Source of the DNA: Adineta vaga
Lineage: Eukaryota; Rotifera
Reading direction: 5' to 3'
Length of the DNA stretch: 64,000 bases
Assembly (NCBI GenBank): GCA_021613535.1
Contig: CP075494.1
Location: forward strand, 372,001 to 436,000
This document shows positions 9,761-21,891 of the stretch, one piece after another; the first letter of the stretch is position 1, and each line of letters opens with the position of its first letter. Under the pieces are notes generated by a model. The model saw only the letters and a program-made list of their open reading frames with translations. It was not told the origin of the DNA and made no database searches. The translations under genes and the position numbers were made by a program.

Positions 9761-12700
9761 TTACTCATATGGAGAAGCAATTGATATTCGGTGAAGATAT
9801 AATTTCTCACATTGACGTTTTTCTTGTTTGTTTCTGTAGTTTAAATTTCGTTGACGACGAATTTCTTCACGTTCTCTACGAGTAATATCAATACCAAACA
9901 AATATTTCAACACATCAAGAATTACAATAAAACCAATTGCTATTACTATTGCAAGAATAGCAATAAAAGCAAAAGTTTTTACAATATATTGACGAATGAT
10001 AATACTAGTTGCAATATATTCACAATGATTACCCGATGTTCCATATAAACATTCACATTTGTAATTCAAAAGTAATGGACGACAAACTCCTTTATTGAAA
10101 CATGTAATATTATCACAATAATTAATCATATGTTCACAATGAATGCCTGTACGTCCTTGTGTACAATTACAGATAAAATCAGTTTCATTTACTTCCGTAC
10201 AAATACCTAAAATATGCAAATGAATATTTTCTGACAAAATGACAATACTGATTAAACGTTGATTTAGACATGTGTTAGATTTACATGATCCAATCTTATG
10301 TTCACAATGGGTACCATTAAAACCTGGCATACATATACATCTGTAGCCAGAGAGAACATTAAGATCATCTATACAATTACCCATATTATAACACGGTTTA
10401 GTATCACATAGCTTCATTGAAATGTTACATGAGTTTCCAATGTATTTCGTATCATTACATTTTTTGATAAAAAAATAAGACGATAATGATTGTTGATCTA
10501 TCAAGAAGTCAGATAACGTAATTCTCAATCAGTTAGAATTATGATAATAATACATACTATTTAATATATTTTCTCTTTCGACAGTTGTTCTTCCAATTGG
10601 AGTAGCTTCTAAAATATATATTTGAGTTTATAATATGCTGTACAACAAAAAATACCATTTTCTTGTGTAGATAACGATATTATTTCTGTCGATCTTTTAT
10701 CTGAAACAATCAATGAATTAGTTACGATTTTCATGAAGACTAAAGAATAGTATTAGCTACCTATAGATGGATTTGGTTCGAATGTTGTCATCGTTCGAAT
10801 TGTTGCAGTAATTTTCTTTGTTGTTACTGATTGAGAGAATTTAGAAGTGTCAGATGTTGGTAAATTTTCACTTTTTGTTGTAGTTGGACTTTGTATTGCT
10901 TGTTGTTTCGTGGTAGTTTCAGTTCTTTCCGTTCTACTTGTTGGTATGGTACCTTTTGTTGACTGACTGGTGAAATCTATATCAAATTGAAGATGAGTGT
11001 AGATAAAGATATGATCGATTGAGTTCACTCTGTACCCACATACTCAAGTGATCAAAATCTATTGGAAATTTTGAAAAATCAAGTTTTGATTTCTAACCAA
11101 AGTATCAGTAATTTTATCATGATTTTGAATGCTTTGTACTGATTTCTATCAATTTCTAATCGTCTTTAGTCGTTTTTATATCACTTTCAATTCTCTCAAT
11201 CTTTTTTCGGTCATTTCTCGTGTCTTTTATGTCAAATAATAATTTCTGATGATTTTAGGCGAAGAAATCAACCTGTTTTCCCTCTTTTTATGTGTTAATT
11301 TCAGATGACAGTCATTATTTCAAACTCATTATCGACTTTAGTATATTTTATTACATGAGTTGACTTTTTTGAAAACGTCATTTTTATCTGTAGTGCTCTA
11401 ATTTGATGATGCCGCATGATTTAATAAGATTACCTTGTCGAGGAATCGAAGTACATTCCGGTGGATATATTAAACTGGCAAAAAAATTACGATCTAATTT
11501 GAATAAATTTACATGCTCCCACGAATTATCAACCCATTTGTGCCATACCGGAAATAACAAAAACCCTGAAATGATTTTAAAATGTCTGAGTTTTGCGTTT
11601 ATTGAAAGAAAAGCTACCGGAAACTTCCACAGATTACTAAACACAAACAGCACTACGAAAAATTTACTAGAAGCTAAATTTGTAGTAAAAATAGTGAAAA
11701 GTTGCCGTTTATAGAGTATTTTAGTAACATATGGCATGTAAGAGAAGAATACATCCTATTTCGTAGTGTTGAACATTTTGTAGTCGATTCTGTATAGTAA
11801 TTCCTGTTCGGATCGATGCCTACATTTTGCAACATAGTAAAATAGGATGCATTCTTAATAAATGCAAAAGTGACAAGCTTTGAAAACTGTTTCAGAATTT
11901 TAAGCACACCTATTAATAACACATATGTTTTGCGATAGACAGTTGACTTCCAATATACTAGGAGCTCTACATCTTTATCCTCATTTTTCTCGTCGTTCAT
12001 ATAAACATTATTGTTCGTGTCAATTTTCCATCGGTTTTTCTGTGCATCAACAATTGTTCCACTATCTTTGCAGATTGCCGTACCATGCTTTGACTCATTT
12101 TCCACTAAAAATATATAATTAACATAGCATTTCATCTTGAGGATGGGTGTGAGCATCGGTGAGGGTCTCTTCTACATTACCATACACGCCCACACCCACC
12201 CTTCCATTGACAGAAATGGTTCTTTCGAACAAATTTTGATGTTAAAATACTAATATTGTTTCTAACTGCTAAATGTTTATTCAGAACAAAAGATTAGTAT
12301 AAAACGAAAACTTAAATCGTATAAGTGAATTAATGATATCTACCTAAGGATGAAACGGTTGTAGTACTTGATGTTATAATTGAACATGATGTAAGTCTAG
12401 GATCACTTGATATTATCCATTCGGCACCATTCCATTGATGCCACTAATGGATATCTTTTTGCCGATAAACAATTTTATTCCAATATAACAACATTTCATA
12501 TTTATCGTTGTCATCGCGGTTACCATTACGATACACATGACCACTCTGCCAGATCGTCCAATTGTTGCCTTGGGTATCATAAATACTGTGATACTCATTG
12601 TTAGGTTTAACAGTTTCATTATGACGTGATTCTATATTTCATAAACTTACAATATATGTGAAAAAAAACTAACGTTAAAAATGATTTTTACATATTTTCC

Positions 12701-13021
12701 CTGTCTATGTGACATTATTATAATAATACCGATTTATAGTTACTCTGATTTTGTAAAAGTTCTTTATTGTTACAACTCGAAATAGTTTGAATATAATATT
12801 TATATAACTAACTCGTTCTATCTACAAAACTAAGTAATAACATAACATAAATTCATTTTATTATTATGACATATTTGAATGAAATAATCAAAAGTTTATT
12901 TCAAATAATGTTTCCCAATATTCTTCTTTTCTTATTTTAAGAAAAACAAAATCTTACCTGAAACAATTACAGAAATACATATACATAATATAATCGATAT
13001 GATTATATTTTTCTCGAACAT
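9761..13021 (-). pseudogene. secreted/EGF/transmembrane protein gene, broken by one TAG
   Basis: Seven exons chain in phase: 13021-12958, 12631-12344, 12104-11910, 10976-10761, 10700-10656, 10608-10558 and 10497-9761, 532 codons in all. The first exon is a signal peptide (IIISIILCICISVIVS). Exons 2 and 3 each hold a copy of a short domain (NNWTIWQSGHVYRNG and NRWKIDTNNNVYMND, each followed by a LLYW/LVYW strand). This resembles a small domain seen in bacterial carbohydrate-active proteins. Exons 4-6 are Ser/Thr-rich like a mucin stalk. Exon 7 has three EGF repeats, a TM helix (FAFIAILAIVIAIGFIVIL) and a basic tail. The only break is TAG at 12446-12444 (codon 84), inside the first copy of the domain. 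The 934-bp intron 3 may hold an insertion. Confidence 0.7.
12137..12203. repeat. telomere-like hairpin island (in intron)
   Basis: G-rich arm starts CTTGAGGATGGGTGTGAG (from 12127) and the C-rich arm is CGCCCACACCCACCC. It lies in the second intron of the EGF gene. Confidence 0.65.
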
Positions 13022-14155
13022 TTTATACTAAAATTCAAGAATTGAATTCATAGAAGAAAATAATAAAATATATTTCATACCATATTCTAACAATGTTATT
13101 AAAGAAAATCTCCAACTGTTTCTAATTGAAATATTATTATTATATAGTCACTATTACAGCTTTTTTATTTCTTTGCTGACATAAAAAAAGTAATGTGAGA
13201 CTGTCAATAACTTCTCATATTTTTCTATTTAACGATAGTTGTTATAACACAAAATTGATATGGTAGTTAATACAAAATCAAAAAAGACTTGATTTTGTTT
13301 TGTTCGCTCACATTATTTACAAGTAAAACAAAAATATAATTATTTTTCTTTTTTGTCTAGAAAATATTATATTAAATCAAGTTAAAATCAATCATATTCA
13401 TCTACTCTGAAGATCAATTCTTTCTCGTAATTGATATTTTTCTTTCATATATTCTCTTCCAACCATGTTAGTAATATCACCCTTGATAATAAATACAAAG
13501 TACTTCAATTTTTAATAGCTTATTTTAAAGATTCATTCATTGTACAAATATGTTGTATTTTTTCGATATTTGTTTACGTAAAGATTTATAATGAATTAAA
13601 TCTTGATAAAATATAATTATTAAAGGAAGTGATTTTAATATTTTTCAAGGATTTTATCGACAAATTTCATACTTTTAGTTACAAATTTTACATTATCATA
13701 TAATGTATTTTTATAGATTTTATTGAGAAAATTGAAGAGATTTTGTTCACTAATTTAAAGTTTATAATATTTTTATCAGTTAGAATCATTATTGATGTGT
13801 AACATTTTCGATAAGAAAATAAATATTATTTATACATTATAATACGTCATTTTACGTTTAATGCACTTTAATATCTCTCTGTACTTTATGATTTATTTTT
13901 CTATAATAATTGATGTTTGTATACACGCAATTATATCATATAGACAATAGAAATAATAAAAAAGAAACGTTCTTTCAGTGTATCATTGTATAATCAACAT
14001 ATAAATAGAAAGTGGGTGTATCATCATGCGTAAGTTATGACGTATTTATTCATGAGTGTATATAATAACAATTATTCATACGATTTGATCACAAATATCT
14101 TAAACATTGTTACCTACTAGAGTATTATTCAAATTAATATTCTAAAATTTATCTA
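13022..14155. other. very AT-rich intergenic stretch
   Basis: More than 1.1 kb of AT-rich DNA between two divergently transcribed secreted-protein genes. It must contain both promoters, but I see no defined motif. Confidence 0.5.
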
Positions 14156-14539
14156 ATGATGATGTCTTATACAATTAATCTTATGATATTATTATTTATG
14201 GTGTTTATGAGTGTTGTTTTATCAAATCCTATTACTAATTATACTCAAAGTAATAGAGGATGTGGACCTTTAGGAATAAATATCGATCCAATTCTTCAAA
14301 AAGAAGGTGTAGGAGGACTGACTCCTTGTTGTGTTCAACATGATGCATGTTATTCAACTTGTGGTACAACTCGAACTATGTGTAATGATGATTTTCGTAA
14401 TTGTACAACAAGTTTTTGTGCAACTCAACAGTCCTCATCATCATCTAAATGTCTTAAATATGCATCTGCTTTATACACTATCACATCAGTTCTGGGTATA
14501 CCATCATTCGAAATTAGTCAAGCAGTGGCATGTAATTAA
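14156..14539 (+). CDS. secreted phospholipase A2, group XII-like
   Basis: A single-exon frame of 127 residues. A signal peptide (residues 1-23, LMILLFMVFMSVVLS) is followed by a small Cys-rich domain. The Ca-binding loop is RGCGPLG (about 34-40) and the catalytic His-Asp pair lies in CCVQHDACY (about 58-66). The following CNDDFRNC fits the conserved disulfide helix. Such enzymes cleave the sn-2 acyl chain of phospholipids outside the cell. All key residues are present, so it looks active. Its last 33 codons and 3' flank (14,443-14,633) are duplicated at 33,497-33,687 beside a telomere-like array. Confidence 0.85.
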   Translation: MMMSYTINLMILLFMVFMSVVLSNPITNYTQSNRGCGPLGINIDPILQKEGVGGLTPCCVQHDACYSTCGTTRTMCNDDFRNCTTSFCATQQSSSSSKCLKYASALYTITSVLGIPSFEISQAVACN

Positions 14540-14687
14540 ACTTCTATAATAAATTAAATAGTATATTTTACTGTTTTAACTTGTCATTTCTAAATAAATG
14601 GGCTTTACATTCTAGAAAATATCGTTTTGACAATGAATATACGATTAAATGAATAATAAAAATAAGAAGTGTGGCAGTAATTAGTGA

Positions 14688-14743
14688 TGTGGGTGGGTGT
14701 GGGTGTGAATTCACACGAGGAAGATGCACACCCACACACACCC
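14688..14743. repeat. telomere-like hairpin island
   Basis: GTGGGTGGGTGTGGGTGTG faces CACACCCACACACACCC with a loop GAATTCACACGAGGAAGATG. It lies 150 bp past the end of the phospholipase gene. Confidence 0.8.
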
Positions 14744-14858
14744 AAGATGTTATAACAACTTGAAAAATGCTTTTTCGTTCATATAGGAACTTAAAAGCAA
14801 AAATCAACCAGAACAAACTCCAAAACGTTCAAAAAAAGCCCTTTACACAAATTATACT

Positions 14859-15351
14859 TTGTCTATGACGGTTGCTACTGTGACATGTGTATTAGAAGTA
14901 TTCTCAAGCATTACAGACTATCTGAGTTGGTTCGATCAAAACAAAAATAAATGTATCTTTATCATCACATCGAACACCATGGCAAGATTAGCTGTACCAT
15001 TGATTCTCGATAACTTTCGAGAAATATTCACTGATTTATTGACATATGGATTTCATTTGTCAATTTGTGTGTTTCGTGAAAATGATGGAGAGCAACTAGA
15101 TTGGGCATTTGATTATAGAAATAATATTCAAGTATTTGATTTTGATGAAGATCTGTTCGTTCGTTTGATACGTGATATTGCTGATTATCATGTTGCTGTT
15201 GGTAAACATATCCTGAAAGTTCTCTGTCACATATTGCAGCTGTTCATCGTCGATTTTCTTGGGCAGAAAAACTATATGGTCGGTATTGCGACATAGAAGG
15301 TGTCTTTTTGAAGGAAAAATTCGATGAAATCAATGTACTTCTTGGAAAATG
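14859..15351 (+). pseudogene. frameshifted fragment resembling N-terminal part of a bdelloid multicopy family
   Basis: The first frame encodes a Rossmann-like stretch (KNKCIFIITSNTMARLAVPL, then FHLSICVFRENDGEQLDW and FRE…FDFDEDLFVRLIRDI). Coding character switches to another frame near 15,230 (HIAAVHRRFSWAEKLYGRY), ending in TGA at 15,349-15,351. The pattern recalls the receiver-like N-terminus of bdelloid TPR/ADP-ribosyltransferase proteins, with low certainty. There is no clear start codon context and no C-terminal domain. It is probably a remnant. Confidence 0.45.
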
Positions 15352-16491
15352 AAACATAAGTAATGCAGCTAAACACTAACTCTGCCAAAAGCAAAATGTG
15401 AAACGCAAAATAGTAAATGTGCAATAAGTTAAGGGTAATTGAAGACTATGCCTTTGAGACACTATTAACATTTAACATATTATTGTATTATTGTAATATT
15501 TTCTCTTCTCATCTGATTGACAACGATTTGCGTTCACATCAGATCCTGTGCTTTCGTTTCATTTTTCAACAGTTATGAGATTGTCTATCTCTTCAATGTA
15601 GTCCTGATTGATTTGAATATTGAATTTTAAGATATTCTTCACTTTTTCGAAATAATCTGTTGCTTGAGGGTAGGTGTGAGTGTCGCTGAGAATGAGGATA
15701 TGAAGTTATGGCGCACATCCACTATGATTTTCAATAAAGAGAAAATTCCCAACACCTGTCATTCCCGGACTGATGCACGAAATCGACAAAAAATAATTTT
15801 CATTTCGAACATCCGGACACGTTACTATAGGTATTCGGAATGGGTGGTACGAAACGTAGTTAACCCGAATTTGGCGCTTGACTTTGAGTACTTTGTGTTT
15901 TCAAATTATTGTCGATAGGTCTTGAATAGTATTCGTAAATCTTCTAAATGATAATATCGTCTAATAAAATATATAGTTCAAATTGATAATGGAATAGAAG
16001 TGTAGATAAGAGAATTTATCGAAATATTAAATACGGTTTTATACGAATTTGATATCATCTATTGCTAAAAGTTATAGTTCTTTTTCTCTTCCTTATTGCT
16101 CAGATAGGCCCTGTTTGTATATGCTTCCTTGACCTGTTCTTTTGCTCTTATATAAACTGTTAACAAATATGAAAACTCTGGTATTTTTCTTTCCATTTTT
16201 TTTTCTTCTCTTGATGAAAAAAATGACTTTGAGAATTGTTACGCATCGTCATAGTAGACGTTTCTCTTTTTCTCGTCAGTGAAGATATATAAATGATGGA
16301 ATATGAAAATGAGAATTTTCTCCATTCTTTTCTTTGTTCAACTTGACGATAACGATGGTAACAGAAGAAAAAGAAAATATATTTATCTGTAGTATTTTTT
16401 CCTCCTCATTCTTAGTCGAGAAACCAGTAAATTTAGTCGACATTTATTTCTTTTTTTGATTTTTACGTTTAAAAGAAATACTGGTTTTGTA
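15352..16491. other. intergenic with half island
   Basis: A G-rich telomere-like arm beginning CTTGAGGGTAGGTGTGAG sits at 15,663-15,690 with no C-rich partner. Nothing else was recognised. Confidence 0.5.
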
Positions 16492-16967
16492 ATGAGCCAT
16501 CCACACGGTACATTAGAAGTTACTATTGTCGAAGGTCGTCATCTCAAAGATGAAGATGTTGTGGGTAAAAATGATGCTTATGTTGAAGTTTATGTAGACA
16601 AAGATTATAAACAACGAACAACTACTGTTCACAATTCGAATAATCCAACATGGAATGAAAAATTTATCTTGTAAGTTTAGCTTTTTATTAGATTTTATTT
16701 AATATTTTCATTTAAGTAATTTACGAAAACATGACGATGATTTACATTTACATGTATATGATGATGATGTAGTTGGTCGAGATTCTGTTGGTTCAGCAAA
16801 GATTGATTTAAAAAAACATGTCTTTAGTAAAGGACGTTATGATCAATGGGTTAAACTACCAGCTATGTTAGGTCTTCGTTCTAAAGGTGAAATTCATATT
16901 ATTATTGAACATCATGTAAGAAACCTTGTTTTTTTCTCAAATATTGATATTTATATTTTAGCCATGA
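16492..16967 (+). CDS. small single C2-domain protein
   Basis: Three exons join in phase: 16492-16670, 16717-16915 and 16962-16967 (the last only CCATGA, giving Pro and the stop), 127 residues. The whole protein is one C2 domain. It starts GTLEVTIVEGRHLKDED, has the Ca-binding Asp loop KNDAYVEVYVD, the NPTWNEKF motif, and a second Asp loop around VYDDDVVGRDSVG. C2 domains bind phospholipids in a Ca-dependent way. The loop Asp residues look intact, so binding is likely. A related but broken C2 module lies at 35,233-35,690. Confidence 0.85.
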
Positions 16968-17106
16968 TACAAATTTATACTTCGAACTTTATTTATCCAT
17001 TATTAGTTTTCAAGTAGTACACAACTAGTATTTCTAAATTCAATTTCACAATAAAAATCATGCTTTTTGTAATTTATTTCAAACCTAATTGTTATACTTC
17101 ATAAAT

Positions 17107-17216
17107 GAGTGGTGTCACATATTCCGCAGATCGGGGACGCACCCTCATCTCTCTCACGAGACGAGCTGATCTCCGATGAGAGATGCAGCATTTTGTGCGG
17201 GATATATGTCATTGCT
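17107..17216. mobile_element. MITE family with TGTCACATA ends, copy 1
   Basis: The left end reads AGTGGTGTCACATATTCCGC and the right end GCGGGATATATGTCATTGCT, an imperfect inverted repeat. Similar ~100-bp units occur at 35,060-35,153 and 42,710-42,833, and one end alone is at about 60,844. All share TGTCACATATYC termini and ATCTCTCTC or ATCTTCGATCTCC motifs inside. Confidence 0.65.
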
Positions 17217-17367
17217 GAAAAAAAATGTAAGAGGTAATTAATCATTTAGAGATAATACGAAGTTTTATTTTAGCAATACAAACATTAAATTCCATCATCT
17301 ACAAACATAAAGCAAAAAGCCTCTTTCAAAACATTGATTTGTTAATTATACGAAATAGATGTTCAAA

Positions 17368-20120
17368 TTAACTACGTGAGAAAAATGCACGACATTTTTT
17401 GTTGATTTCTTGTACTGCTGCATGAAATTCTCCACTATAATTTTTTGATGGTAATATAAAAACAATGAATGTTAACATTGACGGAATAAATGAAAGAAAA
17501 TAACCAATAAGTTGTAACCATGGTTGACGTGCTGATCTCATACATCCACTGATGAATGAAATAATTAATCGTGGTAAATTTAATAAAATTAATAAACAAG
17601 GTGAGATTAATAAATGTCGATGTTGATCAAGTTGATGTCTAAGATGTTGTTTATATGGTTGATCACGTTGAACACCTGCTCGACTTCGTGCTAAAGACAA
17701 GATTAACCAAATTGCTGAAAAAACATTAATTATAAAAGGAATTAAAAAATGAAACAATGTTATAAATGAATTATAAATGTTCATTGAAGGTAAATATTGA
17801 ACTAAACACCAAATTCTTGGTTGATCTATATCGATATCATCAACTAATTCACGATGAAGAGGATCATGAATATATGTTAAGATAATCAATATAATAACAC
17901 ATATTATTATCCATTTTGATAATTCTTTACTTTTCTTTTTATCAAAACTAGTATTTTGTTTCACACTAATTGCTCTTTCAATTTGCAACACATCCATTTA
18001 ACCATTCACGTGTTACTAAAAGAACTTTGAGTATAAAATCTAAGATAATACAATGAATTTGAAGAATAATTCGATTATTTATTGTTGATATTTGAGAAAG
18101 AACAAAAAACCAAAATTTATATGTAAAAATAATTATCATCAATATTGAACTAATCGATGAGATCAATAGATAATTTTTAGTTCCAACTTGTCTTGGATTA
18201 TTTCTTCCAAATGTAATAATTGATAAAGATCCATTAATTAATCGTATAATAAATATAATTGTATTTATAATTATACTTATTTGAATAATTAATGGTTGTC
18301 GAATAATTGAAACGTTTAGTTGAATATGATATCCAAGAATTGGATCAAGTGAAAACATATAACTTGAAGTTGAATATTGACATCGTTCACCATAATAACA
18401 ATCTTGACATATACAAGACAACTTTGATGGACATAACTTTCGATTTTGAAAACATTGACCATCATTTTTACAAAAATGATTACCTTGACAATCATTTTTT
18501 TCTGTATAATTAAAAGCAAAACAATTAGAAAAACGATTAACATCACAAATACACATTAAATCATTATCATCACAAAAGCATTTCAATTGAGAATATTGTT
18601 GACATAAAAGTGGATAAGATTTTATTTGTCGAAGAGGTTCATATTGTAAAAATATACTATTAAAAAGTTCTTTAATATGAAAATAACGATCTTTGAGTTG
18701 AACTTCTGTTGAAATATTTTCAGAAGGTAAATAAGTTTCACGAAGAACAACTAAATAATGTTCATGATTGGGAATTTGAACAGAAAGAATATTAAATGGT
18801 ACTGGTGCATAAACTATGATATTTGTTTGATCAAATGGAATCTTTTTTAATAAGATTGTTCGTTCATGTGGAATCGTTTCAAATGCTGTAATGAAATTTA
18901 CAAATATAAATGAAGTTTCAAATAATAATTCGAGTATTTCTATTTTCACATCGTTCACCTGAATATTCTTGTGGACATAAACAAGTAAATGTTGTTAAAC
19001 TAATACGATCATCTTGTGGAATACATATACCATTATGTTGACATCGATTGTTTAATGAATGACATATTGGATGTTTAATATAACAATATGAACCAAATTT
19101 ATATAAAGGACAAATACATATTGATGAACTAAGACAAATCGAATCTTTTGAACAATTACATTTATAAGTTGTATTACAATAAGTACCAGAATATCCTTGA
19201 TTACATTTACAAAAAGATGAAGAATTTTTATTTATATAACGCATACATTTGCCATGTTGTCCACATGAAAGAATACATGGTTGATTGTCTGATACTTCTG
19301 AAATTTGTAATTGAGTAGCAATTCGATTAACTGGTAGAAATAGAAATGGTATCGATAAATGCCAACTACCCCAATAATCTAATGTTTTCTTTTCATACAA
19401 ATCAATTCGAATTGAATAATTATTTGATAATAATTTTGGTTGTTCTGGATAAAGTAAATAAAGATTATATTTTGAATTACAATCACGAGTAGGTACATAA
19501 AGAATTTGTTCATAATATGGTGCAATGTATCCATTTTTATCAATGAGTATAATTATAATTTGAAATATAACAGAAGAAGATATAGCATTTATGCCATAGA
19601 AATTGAACAGTTAAACTAATACGTTGATTTTGCCATTGACATCGTGAACCAAAATAATTTGGAGGACACAAACATTGTTTTGTTTTATTTGAACCATATA
19701 GTACAAGAATACCACGAAAACAATACAATTCAAATTCACGATCACAATCTACTTGTAGCTTTTCATCTATTAGAGAAGTAATCTGTGTACTTTGATTTAG
19801 TTTAATGATCGATTGCATGGATATATTCAATGATAATGCCGGATAATAACCAAATTCTTTAGATAATAAAAAGTTAAAGGACATTGTAGGCTTATATCCT
19901 CCTAAACGGCAAAGATGCTCATTAGTTTGAAGGTTTTTAACAAATCTTCGATAGTTAACATGAGTTACTCGATGTCTAATAGAGCAAATATTCTCTTGAT
20001 CTGATGGTATTGGAAAATCATGATCCATATGACAAAGTCTATTATAAGTGAGACATTTAACATTTTGCCAAGATAAATATTGGTCACTATAATATTCGAT
20101 GTTCCATTGTAGAAATATAT
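17368..20120 (-). pseudogene. broken EGF-like 7TM receptor, paralogue of the gene at 37.1-42.4 kb
   Basis: Reading from about 20,120 leftward, one continuous homologue of the intact receptor is visible. Its features are an EGF stretch CLCPPNYFGSRCQW, then several EGF repeats (CKCNQGYSGTYC, CICPLYKFGSYC, CLCPQEYSGERC), CQDCYYGERCQ before the membrane part, GTKNYLLI in the first loop, and the last helices ending FIVFILPSKNYSGEF. At least three 1-nt shifts break it, near 19,585 (AAA run), 18,950 (TTT run) and 17,985 (AAA run). The LDLa-rich N-terminal half found in the intact copy is absent. Either this is a decayed paralogue or homopolymer errors have broken a shorter gene. Confidence 0.8.
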
Positions 20121-20481
20121 ATCACGAAATACAGCGTGAAAAACACTACATTCTTCAAATAACAGCTAGTTTTGTAGTTGTACTTTTTATTTTCAAAATT
20201 AACAAAATTCAGAAGCAACTATTTGCTGAGCCAGAAAAAATGGGCCTCTCAATATTTGGAAGATTTCTACTTCATGATCGCTATGATTAAAGACCTTTTT
20301 ATTATGAAAAGATAGTGCTTAGAATTCTCTACAAAACTATATATGGCTAGGCCTAAAAACTGTTTTAGGTTTATCTGTAAAAAGAATGGAATATAAAAAT
20401 GTAAAAAAATCTCTCCTTCGACCAAAACAAATTTAAGTGTTGTATTTCATTTTTACAGCACCTGTTACCCTGTATTGAGCA

Positions 20482-20722
20482 ATACAATATATCACAAGGT
20501 GCAGCATGAAAAGCTCTACAATGTATATAATACTGCTTATTTTATAATTGCACTTTTTGTTTTCAAAATGAACAAATTTTTGGGTGATCGAATTTCGACA
20601 ACACGAGGTGGCAGATCTTTTTGGTCCAAGAGGAATTTGTTTTTTTCCGATTTCATCTTTTTATAAGTGATCATTGTAAATTGGAGAACTTTTCACGCTG
20701 CATCTTGTGATATATTTTATTT
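20482..20722. mobile_element. short inverted-repeat element (MITE)
   Basis: The left end ATATATCACAAGGTGCAGCA pairs with the right end TGCATCTTGTGATATATTTT for about 35-40 bp. A related left half is at about 20,111-20,210 (ATATATCACGAAATACAGCG), where the broken receptor gene loses its frame. The TA-rich ends suggest a TA target but the exact duplication is unclear. Confidence 0.6.
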
Positions 20723-21891
20723 TTTCGAAATAGTGTAATAGATGGTGTAAAAGTTAAATGCAGTATTTAACTTTATTTCGGCGCTGGGAGAATTATACAA
20801 TTTACTGATCAAATAACAAAAAAAATGAACCCAAATGCCGGTTGTATTATTATAACTACATTTTAAACATTTATAATTGATAATTTAATAGTCGACAGAA
20901 TTTTATTTAATAAAAACCGTGATAAATTTCACGTGTTCTATGAGATGTAATAATATTTAATGTACATTACTTTTTTCTCTTCTCTCAAATCAAAGAATGA
21001 AGAAGTAAATAACAACTAAAAGTCCTTCAAACCATTTTAGAAAGAAAAATATAATAAATTATCTTTAGTCAAAATTAAGTTGAATCTACTTTTGAACAGA
21101 GAAGATGTTTAATTCCATATGTATCGTTGATATTATTTATAGATTTCAGTTGTACAGATTTTTTCTAACTTTCCATTGACAAACAAGAATATGATTTAAA
21201 ACAAAAACATTATTTTTTATCGTCTATTCCTATGACCGTCAACTGTAAGATAGAGTCGACGAAGAAAAAAAATAATAAGTAATTGATTCCTTAATATACT
21301 TTTTAATATGTAGAAATTTATACAATCTGATGATTCATCATTTAACAGTGATGGAAACCGATTTGTGATACTTTTAGTTTTAAACTCACTCCTCACACCC
21401 TATCGCAGTTTGCCATCTAACCATCCGATATGACTAATAAGTGCTACTATAATTTGATCTTGTAATTTTTCGTAAATCATTGAGAATTTATGAATCCATT
21501 TGATGAGAAATTTAGCGAGTTCGAAACGCGTCATAATAGCTAGACTCACCCTCACCCTATAACAATGTAAATCATCTCAACTTGCTTTTTTAAAATCGAA
21601 TTAGAGATTAAGCCAAGTGACGAGGATCTTGGTCGAGTAGAAACACGCCTCTTGGTAGCTGTTCAGCGCTGCCCTCATTCTCATCCTGCCATCTAATAAG
21701 ACTTTAAAATAAATCGAAATCGATCATGACATTCTTTCTTCAAAAGTCACCTACACCCACATTCAGACACCCTCACCCTCACCCTCTCTTTATGAATACA
21801 GGCGGAATTTGATATAAAAGACTTAATAAGATGAACAATTTCATTATTTGTTTTGGTATTGCCAGCACAATCATAAAATTACATGGGAAAG
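20723..21891. other. intergenic with degenerate CACCCT tracts
   Basis: Scattered C-rich pieces (around 21,395, 21,546 and 21,760-21,785, as CCCTCACCCTCACCCTC). These look like degenerated telomere-like units. No gene was recognised. Confidence 0.45.

Noticed and set aside
11384-11737. Overlapping frames on both strands in the intron of the EGF gene
   Set aside because: No family recognised and the exons on either side splice in phase without it; may be an inserted relic but cannot be supported.
13431-13616. 61-codon frame in AT-rich DNA
   Set aside because: Low-complexity hydrophobic composition with no motif.
15664-15918. 84-codon frame after a half island
   Set aside because: Begins in the island and has no recognisable domain.
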